In this document: positions 48,201-58,613 of the stretch, one piece after another
Layout of the letters: the number at the start of each line of letters is the position of its first letter
Numbering within the stretch: the stretch's first letter is position 1
Origin: Antedon mediterranea
Taxonomy: Eukaryota; Echinodermata; Crinoidea; Comatulida; Antedonidae
Length of the DNA: 64,000 bases
Assembly: GCF_964355755.1 (NCBI RefSeq)
Contig: NC_092673.1
Location: 20,403,001-20,467,000, forward strand
Direction: 5' to 3'
The notes under the pieces: model-generated
Databases searched by the model: none
What the model saw: only the letters and a program-made list of their open reading frames with translations
Told to the model about the DNA's origin: nothing
Position numbers and translations under genes: made by a program

Positions 48201-49151
48201 GATGGCGATAATAGCGGTAAATGAAGCATAAAGAAAATGGCGGTTGATCACTGTTTTCGCGATATGAAAACAATTCCAAAGTCCTTATATGATGACATCA
48301 CACACGTATCAGCACTCCATTGGCTGATTATGACGTAATGCAAATTTACCGTACCTTTAGTAAACGGAAGTTAGGATACGGTACCGTATCTTTAGCCACA
48401 GCGTTAATTTAAGGGTAAAATTGTTAAATCTCTATAATAATGTTCCGATCTTTGTTTATGTTATTGTTGCTTAATTGAATGTATTTGTTATAGTTTACTA
48501 GATTCAACCTGTTAGTGGCGGTTTCATCGCTGTTGGTTGTCAACTGAATAAAATAAATAAATAAAATAAATCATTTGACTAAACTCTACCTTGCTAGTAA
48601 TAAACAAGTCTTCTCTCTTTACAGTACCATCGTCAAATTTAGCCTTCAGAGCAGTTCCAACCTCTCCTTCATTCTGGTATGCACGGGCACAATCTATGTG
48701 TCGGTACCCCATTGAAATTGCTGCTTTTACTGCATTCTCAACCTCACCTGGTTTAGACTGAAAAATGTAAGTGAAATTAAATCTCACAATTAATAAATTG
48801 ACCATTTCATTAAATTCATTATTTTCATTTATTGAAGCCTGCGTAAAGTATGTCTGGTCGCTAAAATATACATAATACTAGGTCTTTATAGTTAGGTTAT
48901 AGACCATGCCTAGCTAGGCCTTAGTATAGACCTTTAAACTACGCACAAGAGTCAACCAACACACGAAGATTCCTCGCACAATCAGTTTCCTCATAAGAAG
49001 CGAAGGCCTAGGCCTAGGCCTAGCCTAGACTTGGCCTACAGAAAATCAAATTTTGCCCAATAAAATAGTTAAAAAACCATACCTGCCAAGTACCTAAACC
49101 AATAATGGGCATAAGTGCACCGCTTTGAAGCTTTAAAGCATTTTTCAACAT
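42295..49151 (-). CDS. Aldo-keto reductase, AKR1-type, complete
   Basis: Nine coding exons: 49083-49151, 48590-48757, 47528-47644, 46702-46782, 46015-46134, 44751-44857, 43138-43303, 42968-43050 and 42295-42337, total 317 residues, the usual AKR1 length. It is an NADPH-dependent carbonyl reductase of the TIM-barrel family, expected in the cytosol. The N-terminus has [11 protein letters not shown]. The catalytic tetrad is intact: Asp45 and Tyr50 ([11 protein letters not shown]), Lys79 (FITSKLW), His112 (LIHWP). [15 protein letters not shown] and the NADP-phosphate-binding [11 protein letters not shown] follow, and the tail [10 protein letters not shown] matches the usual HKDYPF ending. The donor after exon 3 is GC (AAG then GCGAGT), all others GT. 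Introns contain a SINE, a MITE, a piggyBac-like element and two further repeats. The substrate cannot be told from sequence. Confidence 0.95.
42521..42843. mobile_element. Terminal-inverted-repeat element (ACCTGCCAACT ends)
   Basis: Begins TACCTGCCAACTTTTTCAG and ends GCGAGAGTTGGCAGGTA, about 320 bp, in the last intron of the aldo-keto reductase gene. AT-rich flanks obscure the target duplication. Confidence 0.7.
43418..44023 (-). mobile_element. Dispersed repeat, copy 2
   Basis: Reverse-complement partner of 24724-25208, inside the aldo-keto reductase intron between 43303 and 44751. It is longer than copy 1 by internal differences. Its GGCCAGGTGCGG end lies at the high-coordinate side. Confidence 0.65.
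44100..44195 (+). mobile_element. LINE-like 3' tail
   Basis: A short segment ending ATAAATTGAAATTAAAATTG, a simple repeated tail like those of CR1/L2-type retrotransposons. Class is a guess. Confidence 0.3.
44890..45620. mobile_element. piggyBac-like nonautonomous element
   Basis: TTAA at 44886-44889 and at 45621-45624 flanks a 731-bp element beginning CCCATTGAGTGCCA and ending TGGCAGTCAATGGG. The CCC start and TTAA target are as in piggyBac. Internally, GCTTGACGACGATGGCTCGG and following bases could encode an acidic stretch ([12 protein letters not shown]) like the N-terminal region of piggyBac transposases, but no long frame survives. Lies in an aldo-keto reductase intron. Confidence 0.75.
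45690..45850 (-). mobile_element. Fragment of the GATGAAGGGCTAGTG repeat
   Basis: In reverse orientation it carries CTGATGAAGGGCTAGTG and CCAGCCACTGATACCCAC, as at 27835-28290. Aldo-keto reductase intron. Confidence 0.5.
46207..46505 (+). mobile_element. tRNA-derived SINE
   Basis: The head has a tRNA-like A box (TGGCGCAGTTTGTTGG, about 46232-46247) and a perfect B box (GGTTCGATTCC, 46268-46278). It is followed by CTTAGGCAAGATACTTTACT, a GCGCATTGAGAGC/GCGCTAAATAA 3' part and an ATT-rich end. This is the layout of tRNA-derived SINEs common in marine invertebrates. It lies in the aldo-keto reductase intron between exons 4 and 5. Confidence 0.8.
47123..47285. mobile_element. AGCTCTGTCTACACTATC-type MITE, copy 6
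   Basis: Complete copy: left AAAGCTCTGTCTACACTATC, core GGACATGATGATGTCATATC, right end AGTATAGACAGAGCCTTAG. Aldo-keto reductase intron 3. Confidence 0.85.
47345..47490 (+). mobile_element. LINE-like 3' end with AATAAATGAATG tail
   Basis: Contains TATGTATCGTCGGGGCCCGC and CTAGTGCTGGCCCCAG, which can pair as a stem, then GCAATAAACTGAATAAATG repeats. Typical of a 5'-truncated non-LTR retrotransposon. A similar tail occurs near 24376-24480. Confidence 0.5.
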
Positions 49152-50799
49152 TTTATGATGATTAATTCACAGATTAATTCGATAAATGATCCCACTTTTA
49201 ACACCACTAGGCCAACGACGATCGCGCTTGAAAAAGAAAGGAGGTTTGCAGCAGCATGCAGCAGTAGCTAGCTCAGCTCTGCTGTGTCATGTCACGTTTT
49301 TTATTTTCCCAGGTACGCACATCAAAAGTACACTGACCATCAGATTTCCCAATGTCAGAGGTCTTTACTAAAACACCATTTGTTTTATTTAAATATTATT
49401 ATACAGTATATAACATTCAGTTAATTACAAGTATTTTATATTAGGATTTTTTAAAAGATAGCTAGGAGATCAGTTGGTGGTCTAAAAAATCAATCGTAAC
49501 AGAATACCCTTTCCAAAATCGACGAATCCTTTATCTCGCGCAAACATACATCCAATCGCCTACTGGATATTTGGTATTTTTTGCACACAAAATGGTAAGA
49601 ATATATCACACGTTACTCAGTAATGTTAGTCGTCATTATATTATTAGCAAATCACATTAAATAGACAGCTTGCTACATTTCCATGTAACGACCATTAACG
49701 CAGAACCTTTTAACAGTATTAATTTTATGGGACAACTGGTGAGGAATCGTAACTACAGTACAGTAGTGTGAATATAGGCCTATCCATAATCCACGGAATA
49801 TAGTATATGCATCTTTTATGGTCATGTTTTTATAAGACTGATTATTCATTCGGTGACCTGTCTCAAACGAATAGCTAAGCCTACTTGATTTTTATTTATA
49901 TGTTTAATTTATTCAACATGGTCTTGTCGTCGTCACGATTTATCCGTACATTATCATCAGCTCCTCCTCATAGTCACAATCAATTTCTATTTCAATCAAT
50001 TTAGATTAGCACATTGTAATTATTATTATAAGATATAAACACAACAGGCAAAGAACATCAATTCTAAAGCGCCCGGTGATATACTTTATATACTGATCGG
50101 GATACTGATAAAACTATAAGTAGGCATATAGGCCTGTACACACATTAGACAACATTAATTATAAATATATGTATTTATTTTATATTGGTTGACATGATCT
50201 ACAATTTTAACAAGCATTTTGATTATTACTGTATTTTATCACTTCTCGATATTAATTATGTTGTATTTTTTCATAACTAAGGGTTATTTATTTGATTATA
50301 CATGTCAACATATTACACACACAAAAATAAACGCCTTCCTCAAATAAACTCCTCCTCCGAATAAACGCCTTTCTCTAATAAACTCCTCCTCCGAATAAAC
50401 GCCTTCCTCTAATAAACTCCTCCTCCGAATAAACGCCTTCCTCGAATAAACTCCTACTGTAAAAACCCTCCTCTACAATAAACGCCCGAGGCGTTTATTT
50501 GTCACTCGAGAAAAGCTACTCCAGTGGAGTCCGGGACGATTCGGACAACATAGTGGAGTACCGTTCACTTGTATTGTGTGTGTTATGTTATTGTAAAAAT
50601 TATTTTATCGACAAATTAAAACCGCTTTAAAATCGAAATAAAAATATTTATTTATTAAGCGTCATCCGCTCACCCTAACGAGTTTTACAATAACAATTTT
50701 CCCTTATTATTATATGATATATACACAGAATCCGGTAAATCAAATCCACTTCAGAGTCTGCACATGCGTTAGCATGAGGTACTACCAATAACCCCCGAG
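49152..50799. other. Intergenic region between the aldo-keto reductase and sulfotransferase genes
   Basis: No gene seen. The first few hundred bases should hold the aldo-keto reductase promoter. The repeat at 50326-50490 is the only clear element. Confidence 0.55.
50326..50490. repeat. 34-bp tandem repeat (AATAAACGCCTTCCTC)
   Basis: About four and a half units of 34 bp, each made of two related 17-bp halves, AATAAACGCCTTCCTCT and AATAAACTCCTCCTCCG. Followed at about 50480-50510 by a hairpin ATAAACGCCCGAGGCGTTTAT. Confidence 0.85.
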
Positions 50800-53247
50800 T
50801 CACCTTTTGATACCCAGAGTTTTTTTCTGATTTTTGAAGCGTTCTTTGACATAATCGTATAATTGATATTCCCAATACATTTCTTCTAATAGAATGTTGT
50901 TGACTTCCTCTGTTGGCATTACTTTAGACTTCGTTTGAAATGGTTTGCTAGTCTTTTGCTCTGAAATAATTATAAAATAATTTTCAAGACACAACTTATA
51001 ATGTTGAACTCAACTGAACCTGTACAGGCTGTCTATTACGACGGTAAATAACAATCTTCCCACTCGGGACACGCAACGCAAACGAGCGACAGTTTGGTGA
51101 TTGGTCAAATCACGTGCGCTTACGGTTCTTGCGTTGCGTCCCTATAGTGGACCTGGTAACACGCTTCCAGCATGCCTCCCTATTCTATATCGTCATCATT
51201 AAAATAATCATACTTGTTAAACTATAATATTCTTAAAATTACATACTTTGGCGTCGAACAATTTCAGCAGTAGCACCCTGAAATAAGCGAGGTATTGCTT
51301 TTTCTAGGACAGCAAATGTGTCTTCAATTTCCTCTAGTAGTCCTACCGTTACGAAGCTTCGTTTTATGTTAGCTTTAGCCATATCCAAAGGAATTGAACT
51401 ATTTAACAAACTGTTAAAAAAACAATCGCATTCGTCGAGTCAGAAATACTCGTGAACGCAGTATCATGGAGCAATACAATACTAAATGTTGCCCTCATAT
51501 TGTGTCTACACTATCAAACTTTAAAAAAAATGTGATGTGAACATAATTGGACATGATGTCATATCGCTACCATATTTGGGCACATTCCTACCACATATGG
51601 GAACATCACACCTTATTGTCAAACTAGTTTAATAGTGTAGACAGAGATTAAGAAAAAAAATTAAGTCACAGGTCAATTTATACTGAAATATCTATCTTAC
51701 CTGCACTGAGGGCTGTGTCCACAAAAGAATGGAATTATATACTGAAGTCTATTCCCTGAGCATTCAGGAAGTCGCTTTAGTACACATTCGTTAATGGTCT
51801 GTAAAAATCAATTGCTTATAAAAAAAACGTTTTTATGGTGTAATATTACTATTTATTATTGAAGTATTTCATAAGTATTGATAGGACTGTTTTTAAGCTT
51901 GGTTCCCTAGCAACGCAAGGACGTAAGCGCATCGCAAGCAACAACCAAGCACGACGCGATGAATCGCCCAACTATCGTTTCTGATTGGTCAACTCACTGC
52001 GTTACACTTACGTCATTGCATTGCGTCCACAAGTAGGGGGAGACCGAGAATTTAAGTGGCACAAATCTGTAGTATTAGAATTACCTGATATTTACTTTGA
52101 TCTGTACCCAAAAAGTTCATAGGATTTCTATCGTCACCAAAACGTCTGAAGTAGTACTGCGATATGAACCTGTCTATGGGATCTCGAATTATGTTTATAT
52201 ACCTAACCCTTTTCGAGCTAGATGGATAAGGTAATTATAAAACCATTACAAATTAATATTTTATTTATTTGTTATTTTCATTCTAGCAAGAACTACTGTC
52301 GATACATTACTGTACATGCATTTTATATTGACTTCCCTCATATCACTCTAAGCCACCAGCCTCCCACCCAACACAACACGCACACAAACACGTCACATGC
52401 TGATTATTATCCGATTAAATTATTTTAGTATATCTCCTACCAGAGAAGAGTGAATGGTACCTACTTACTTTGGAAAAGTTAAAAAATGCATATGGCGCTC
52501 AAATAAAACCGGAGGTTCCGCCGCCCGAATTAATTGCTTTATCAAATCCTAAATTGTAAAAAATAGACAACAAAAATCGATAAACATTAAATATTCTGTG
52601 TTATATTTTTTTGTATCTTACAACGTCGTCTCCCAGATAACAATTATTGTTGAATCATCCAAAAGCAAATCGCTATACTGGCTGGCTTGTATTAGTCCTA
52701 CCATGTTGTGAACGTACAAGCGTATGCCGACACAGGTGTAAAGGAGTTCACACAAGAATTTAAATAAATGGAAAAGGACCATTGATTTGAATCAAATTTT
52801 AAATATTGTACTACCTTTTTATTTTCTGGTAGATGAAGAGGGCCATATATTGTAGAGCTTATCATATTATACTGGTTTCTGTTCGCTAAATATCGGAAAA
52901 TATCTAAAGCGGTTCGACTTCCACACTTAGGTACCCGGTTGAAGATGATTCGTTCATCCTAGATAGACAAAATGTAACGAATTATCTACAACATGTATGT
53001 AATAGAATTTGATATATATTATGACATTGTATCATACGACTCACCGTGTTTTTATCAAATGTGCTGCCTAACGGTAGATAATGCATTGTCTGTTTTAATT
53101 CTTTCCAATAAAAAAATCTCTTCTTTTTCCTCCTACCATTCTTTGATTTAATAATACTACTAGACCTACTATTGTTTTTCGGGTCTGATTTGATTGGTAA
53201 AATAAAATGTTTCATGTCATTTGATTTCTTATCGAAAAACAATTTCC
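50800..53247 (-). CDS. ust: Uronyl/heparan 2-O-sulfotransferase (UST-type), 5' end missing
   Basis: Seven coding exons: 53045-53247, 52815-52958, 52469-52548, 52085-52217, 51701-51798, 51247-51410 and 50800-50960, all GT-AG and phase-consistent, about 327 residues. The family moves sulfate from PAPS to the 2-O position of uronic acids in glycosaminoglycans in the Golgi. The 5' PAPS loop is FNRVPKCGSRT, the conserved His region is ERHMHFLTF, the 3' phosphate-binding region is RYINIIRDPIDRF with YYFRRFGDD. YIIPFFCGHSPQC and GLLEEIEDTFAVLEKAIP follow. The C-terminus (EYQLYDYVKERF ... LGIKR) favours UST over HS2ST. The first listed exon starts in phase 1, so an upstream exon with the membrane anchor is required. 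The candidate at 54081-54266 does not fit in frame. Two CGCAACGCAAGG-type MITEs and one AGCTCTGTCTACACTATC-type MITE sit in introns. Confidence 0.9.
51040..51175. mobile_element. CGCAACGCAAGG-type MITE, copy h
   Basis: ACACGCAACGCAAACGAGCG on the left, GTGATTGGTCAAATCACGTG and TTGCGTTGCGTCC on the right. In the last intron of the sulfotransferase gene. Confidence 0.65.
51498..51650. mobile_element. AGCTCTGTCTACACTATC-type MITE, copy 7
   Basis: TGTCTACACTATCAAACTTT on the left, AATAGTGTAGACAGAGATTA on the right, with two CATATTTGGGCACAT-like core repeats. Sulfotransferase intron. Confidence 0.8.
51895..52045. mobile_element. CGCAACGCAAGG-type MITE, copy i
   Basis: AAGCTTGGTTCCCTAGCAAC and GCAAGGACGTAAGCGC on the left, CTGATTGGTCAACTCACTGC and CATTGCATTGCGTCC on the right. 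Sulfotransferase intron, about 40 bases from an exon. Confidence 0.7.
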
Positions 53248-54080
53248 CTGTAAAATACAAATCATATAAATTCCATATATCATTTCTGTATACAAAATAC
53301 AAGCAACTTAACCATTGTTACGCCTACTTTTGGTAATCGGTATATGAAAAATAAATATTGCCAAATTGTTTGTGTCTATTGAGAGGTATAAGGCCTATAT
53401 GTATTTGAAAAAGGGTCGGCTATTCACGTACAATTAGCGGACATAACCACCATCGTAAAAAAAAGAGAACACCTGGTATGGTATCCATATTATTATAGAG
53501 GCTGAATTAAAGATCTTAAGTTAATAAATGCTCGTCTCGTACTCTAATTGCCATAACTAGGCCTACAAACTAAAAAAACAAGAAAATAATAATCAATCAG
53601 TCGATAGAGATACCTTTAGCCTGACAGTCAATCTAATAACTTTAGTAAAATGCCAAATCCTAAACAATGTTATATAAAAGATAATGATGTACTCAGGCAT
53701 ACATTGCTATATTTTGTATCTGTCATTGGGAAGCCACTTGGTTGCCTAGGGATTCCCAAAAAGTGTATAAAGTTTGCGGTATCTGTTGAGTTTCTCGACG
53801 TTTGATCAATATGCTTTGATCGTCCTCAACAGTTCTTTTCAGAACTAAGATATATACGTGGTGCAAACTTTATATCAACATTTGATTTCGCCATGCAAAC
53901 CTTCAAACAATAGGCCTAATTAGTAATAGTACTGTAGTAATAAACTACAAATAAAGTAGTATGCATGCCTATATTAGGCCTATTGTATATATATAACTAG
54001 GGACGATTAGTAGGCCCTAGTGCTCCATGCTATAACCATGTCTCATAAACTTCTTCTTCGGTAAACAACAATCCACATAC

Positions 54081-54266
54081 CTTTTGGAGCTGCATTAGAG
54101 TCTGAGAATGATGTTGTTGGAATTAGCTTGTGGATTGGTCGTTCTCAGTAATATTTGAGCAGGGAGTTGTTATTAATAACAACTCCCTGATTTGAGGTAG
54201 GTATCTAATGCTCAGAAAAAGGCTATAAATAACCAACAAAACTATAATCTTTGATAGTTTGTCCAT
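54081..54266 (-). pseudogene. Candidate but broken first exon of the sulfotransferase gene
   Basis: On the minus strand an ATG at 54264-54266 opens MDKLSKIIVLLVIYSLFLSI followed by RYLPQI, a good type II membrane anchor for a Golgi sulfotransferase. A GTATGT donor follows at 54080. The frame hits TAA before the donor and does not reach the phase 1 needed by the next exon. A 30-bp palindromic element with its 7-bp duplication (37 bp added) sits inside. Removing it still leaves the exon one base out of phase and closes with a different stop. It may be a lost exon, contain an assembly error, or not be the true first exon. Confidence 0.35.
54160..54189. mobile_element. Tiny palindromic element, copy 2 (with exact 7-bp duplication)
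   Basis: A perfect 30-bp palindrome with arms CAGGGAGTTGTTATT and its complement, flanked on both sides by ATTTGAG (54153-54159 and 54190-54196). The identical 7-bp flanks show it arrived as an insertion. Confidence 0.8.
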
Positions 54267-54459
54267 TTCGTATATAGAAGCAAATTTTTTTTCCGAATCA
54301 TCAATTCAATAGCTATTCAAAAACCAATTGTCGTTATCTAACGTACCGTATACCGTTTAATCATGGACCTGAATACATATGAATAAAAGAAAATAAAATA
54401 AGGCCGAATATATACCTCTAAAATATAATATAATGCAGGATCCTTCGTGGTATAATGAG

Positions 54460-54690
54460 TTGAATTGTCAGACGTCAACCTAATTTCAACGTTGATACAA
54501 CGTTGAATAGTGACGTTGTACCGACCATGAATTGTCAGACTTTAACCCGAATTCAACGTTGTATCAACAATAAAATAGTTGTATCAACATGGGTAGACCG
54601 ACGTTGTTCCGGCGTTGATATTGGATTGTCCGACATCGCGACCTAATTTCAACGTTGATTCGACGTCGGTATGTCCGCTGGGTATACACG
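54460..54690. repeat. CAACGTTGA-rich internal repeat
   Basis: Two to three diverged copies of a roughly 75-bp unit with GAATTGTCAGAC, AATTTCAACGTTGAT and GTTGTACCGAC-like words. AACGTTG palindromes recur throughout. Class unknown. Confidence 0.5.
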
Positions 54691-54919
54691 TCATAATATT
54701 ACACAAAAAAACCAATTCAATTCAACGGAAAGAAAAGCATTTTATTAATAAACCTTGTTTGTTGTTGACATTTTAGCACGATAGGCCTAGTATTATACTC
54801 CAACATGCACGAACAAAAACAAGATATTTTCTGACGGTGTTTTAGGCCTAACTGTTAATTGAAAATACATTTAGTGATTTAAGATTTAAATAACAGTAAA
54901 AATGTCATTATGTAAACTT

Positions 54920-56161
54920 TTACGAAGAAGAAGATGATAAAAACGATGAGAATGAATCCTCTGAACAATTGATTTCGTCACTTCCGTCGAGGCAGTCTGA
55001 GACTCCATCACACGATTTGGATGCTGAGATGCACATGCCATTGTTGCATTGGAATGGATCTCCAATGAAATCGTTTTTACAAGAATCTAAAATTAAGGAA
55101 AATAAGATAAGATTTGGATCGGTTTGTATTGGTTCCAAATATAGATAATTCATTCATTTTATTGTTACACATACGATAATAAATAAATTAAATAAATAGA
55201 TTTAAATTTTGCTTATGTGTGGATACTCTAATATTAGAGTATCTAATATAATAAGCCCAACTGGCTTTAGGGCTGAGTTTCCATTGTACATGGAGATACA
55301 AACAAAAAAAGGCCAAACAGATTTTTAGTTGAATTGACAATTATCTTCTCCTCTAGATTAATAAAAGTTAAATTCTTTTATAAATTAGATAATGATAATA
55401 GTAATACTAATAGTTCTTCTATTCTGAATAGTGGCAATAGCTTAAACCAGATCCTGCCGGCTTCATTTATCATATATGAAAGTAACGTGCACGAAGAAAC
55501 TGAAATTGATTGGCCAACTTACTTTTCCAGTCGTCCGCGCATTGGTCAACACCTTCATCACTTTTGTCTACGCAGTCTACCTTTGTGTCGCAAACCCATT
55601 CAGAGAATATACATTCACCGGACACTGGACATTTATATGGATTGGGTACATACTCCTTCAGTTTATCGCAGTCCATAGCTACAATGATAACATATTTAAT
55701 TTAGTTAAAATGAGAGAGAGATTCATAATATCAAACTCAACGTTATGGACATTTTACAATTCGGAGAACAAACCGTTTACTATGATTCTTGTTTATTTAT
55801 TTAATTGTTCATATATAATCTGCTGATTTGAAGCAATATTCGACGTTCAGCTGTGTTAATTGTAGATTAAAATCATTTAATTATGTTTTGACATCATGTC
55901 TAAATCACCGATGCACGCAGTAGGCCTACCATTCATAGACCACTATACTTTACGATAAAAATGCCATGAAGAATTATTGCCATTGCAACATATTTTAATA
56001 TATTTTATATTTTTAATATTTTAGTAGGCCTACCGTAATATGCCATATTACGGTAGGCCTACTCAACCATGTTTAAAAAATATTGAAAAAATATATACAT
56101 TACCATTTCCAAATGTAGAAAGGGAAACAATCGCAAAACACAAACAAGCAAAACTCCGCAT
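54920..56161 (-). CDS. Small secreted protein with two LDL-receptor class A repeats
   Basis: Three coding exons: 56104-56161, 55523-55678 and 54920-55086, intron phases 1 and 1, 126 residues. Exon 1 is a signal peptide, [18 protein letters not shown]. Exon 2 encodes one LDLa repeat ([30 protein letters not shown]). Exon 3 encodes the second ([28 protein letters not shown]) and ends in a Ser-rich tail. Each repeat has the six cysteines and the acidic Ca-binding cluster ending in DGSDE or DKSDE. One repeat per exon with phase 1 borders is typical of these domains. There is no membrane segment, so a short secreted binding protein is likely. Partner unknown. A TATA-like TATATAATA lies on the minus strand near 56270. 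Confidence 0.85.
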
Positions 56162-56265
56162 AGTGGTAATGGGTCCAAAAGAAGTAGAATAATATAATAA
56201 CGTCGAGCTGTTTAAGATCAGAGATCGTCTATCTGCACTTAAAACGTCCACAACGCATTATATAG

Positions 56266-56277
56266 GCCTATTATATA
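56266..56277 (-). promoter_or_regulatory. TATA-like box of the LDLa gene
   Basis: On the minus strand GGTGGTATATAATAGGCC, about 105 bases before the start codon at 56161. The GGTGGTATATAA context is the same as at the gene C TATA box. Confidence 0.4.
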
Positions 56278-56299
56278 CCACCAGGTGTGACATGACAAG

Positions 56300-57001
56300 T
56301 GGGTGAGTATTAACCATGTATTCCCCAGTGTAACTTTGAGACCATTAGTTACATATGGAACTTAATAATTATGTTAAATAATGTATTTGATGACTTCAAA
56401 CGCAATTAAGATTTGATACGCAAGTTGTTAATGTGTGTAAGTAATAATACTTATTTGTTATAGTAATCTTAACATGTATACGATTTGGCGACACGGAGTA
56501 TAATCTGTAAGGAAGGAGGAGCGAGAAAACACGGATATAGCTATGTACTTTTAAGCTTTTTATCACACCAATAACTTCGTGTTTCGGGGCGATAGGATGA
56601 TTTAAATAAGGATGTATTTTTATCACAATTTCTTGTGAAATAACTGATATTTTACGTATCCTATTACTACTGTCCATTAAGTTGCTATAAGAACAGTCGG
56701 GTAGCATTGGTTTAAGGGTTTTGGGTGGGGCTGGTTTTCTGGGGCCATTAATGTTTTAAGAAAGCCATTCGGGTTGCATTATTTTTTTCCTATGCAATTA
56801 AGGCAGATATCATGTCAATCAATAATTCATTACCTTAATTATTTTCTATTATAAAGAATAACAAGATAGCTGATCTACTTCCTAAATATACTAAATCTCT
56901 AATCTCTTGAACGACATCGAACCGAGGGCTTCAGTGTAAAGTTAAAACCGTTACCACTAGACCAAGCATTTCGGTTGGCAAACGCTGTTTACACAAATTA
57001 T
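56300..57001. other. Gene-free intergenic stretch
   Basis: I see no exon or clear repeat here. It leads into the two adjacent elements at 57002 and 57535. Confidence 0.5.
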
Positions 57002-57522
57002 TTAAAGATGTATTGTCCCTTTGTCAAATTCCAACAAAATTTAAGAAAAAAGATTTCGAAAAAAGTGGGTCATTTTGAAGTATCATAATAGTTATTAACT
57101 TTCACCAAAAATTAGTCGAAAAAAAAATCATTTAATTGAAATACAGACGTTTTTTGGTTCAAAACATATCTCATAATGCAACGCGCTTAATTGGATACTC
57201 TGTATGCATTAATCATAAAACTTTCCCGTGATCTGTGTGAAAACACCTTCTCAATCGTGACGAGTTGTAAACAATCCTAATTAGCATCACGCATAATGTA
57301 GGCCTATACTCATGGTTTGAAATCTTCGTTTACTTTCGCTTGCGACAATTTTCCAGACGAAATGTAATCAAATTAATTTAGCTGTTAATTACGTAAAATT
57401 GTTGTTTTTGGCTCGAAATTTCGAGTTAAGTGAATAAGTTTAATATTACTTTTATATGGCCAATTTAAATTTAGAATATTTTGACCTTCATTTTTTGTGT
57501 CCAAAGGACAATACATCTTTAA
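57002..57522. mobile_element. TTAA-flanked MITE (AGATGTATTGTCC ends), copy 2
   Basis: Starts TTAAAGATGTATTGTCCC and ends GGACAATACATCTTTAA, 521 bp. It matches 21714-22256 along its length in the same orientation with small indels. Confidence 0.8.
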
Positions 57523-57534
57523 TCTCTCTGCATC

Positions 57535-58348
57535 AGAGCCATATATATAAAGAGTTACGACATTGGATTATAGTCACGTGATATGCAGATCAATTTGTGT
57601 CAAACTTGTCTCCGTAATGCATGTAAAGTATAGGAGCAAGAAAATACTTTAAACTTGTTCTTATATTTAAAAAAATGTAATTGCACATTTTACGATGAAA
57701 TATCGATGTGCACAGCGTACAGAAGTACTTGCGCCAAAGAATATTGCGCGCGCGTGCGCTAGTACATTATAACGTTCGATTGATTGATTTTGGAACGAAA
57801 CATCTCATAACTACGTCCTATTAATAACAATTATGTAATATTTTCAATCCATAATGCATTCTTTGATGGCTAAATAAAATAATAAAGTGTCGTGGATATA
57901 TTTTTTAATATATTGAATAGGGTATGAACAATATTGAAATATTAAAGGCAAATTATTACAAATGAAATGATGAACGAGTCTCTGAAAGTTTGTGTCAAAA
58001 ACACACAGAGAGCCATATACTGTATAAAAAGAGGGGTAAATGTGTGTGTTTTTTGTATTGGTTCATGCTTTGATGTATTCTGAATTGCATGTAGGCCTTA
58101 GCATTTATTCTTTTGTTATTATAGACACAATATATATATGTTACCAAATTAATACCATTAATACAATTAATTACTAAAATAAAAACGGAATCTAAGCGTT
58201 ATTTCATAGACAAAAAATTCTAAAAATAATGCATGAACTATAGGAAAACGCTATACAAAAGAGACGCGCGCGCCCTCAGCGTGCGAATTCTTTGACACAA
58301 AAATGGCTTCTAATTTTCAATGTCGTAACTCTTTATATATATGGCTCT
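57535..58348. mobile_element. 814-bp element with perfect 31-bp terminal inverted repeats
   Basis: 57535-57565 (AGAGCCATATATATAAAGAG onwards) is exactly repeated in inverse at 58318-58348. The flanks CTGCAT(C) and CTGCAT(G) hint at a short target duplication. No transposase frame. It begins 12 bases after the end of the preceding MITE. Confidence 0.75.
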
Positions 58349-58613
58349 GCTCTGCATGCTTATATAGCGCCCTCTATATGATGTCATAATTATTCTAATG
58401 AATTATGATTTCTGCCTTAATTGCATAGAAAAAAAATGTATCCAGGTTACAATGTAGTTAAACTATCGTATGTAGTTATGTTCAAACAAATATCTTACAA
58501 CTTTGAAATAATAATTAAGTTTATTATATGTCATTATTGATTAAATAAATTCAAAACGAAAATGATATACAGCACTAGGATGTTTATTTTGTACAAGTTC
58601 AACAATATCTCAA

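Noticed and set aside
55476-55826. 116-residue plus-strand frame with hydrophobic stretches
   Set aside because: Antisense to the LDLa exon at 55523-55678, which has family motifs and correct splice sites.
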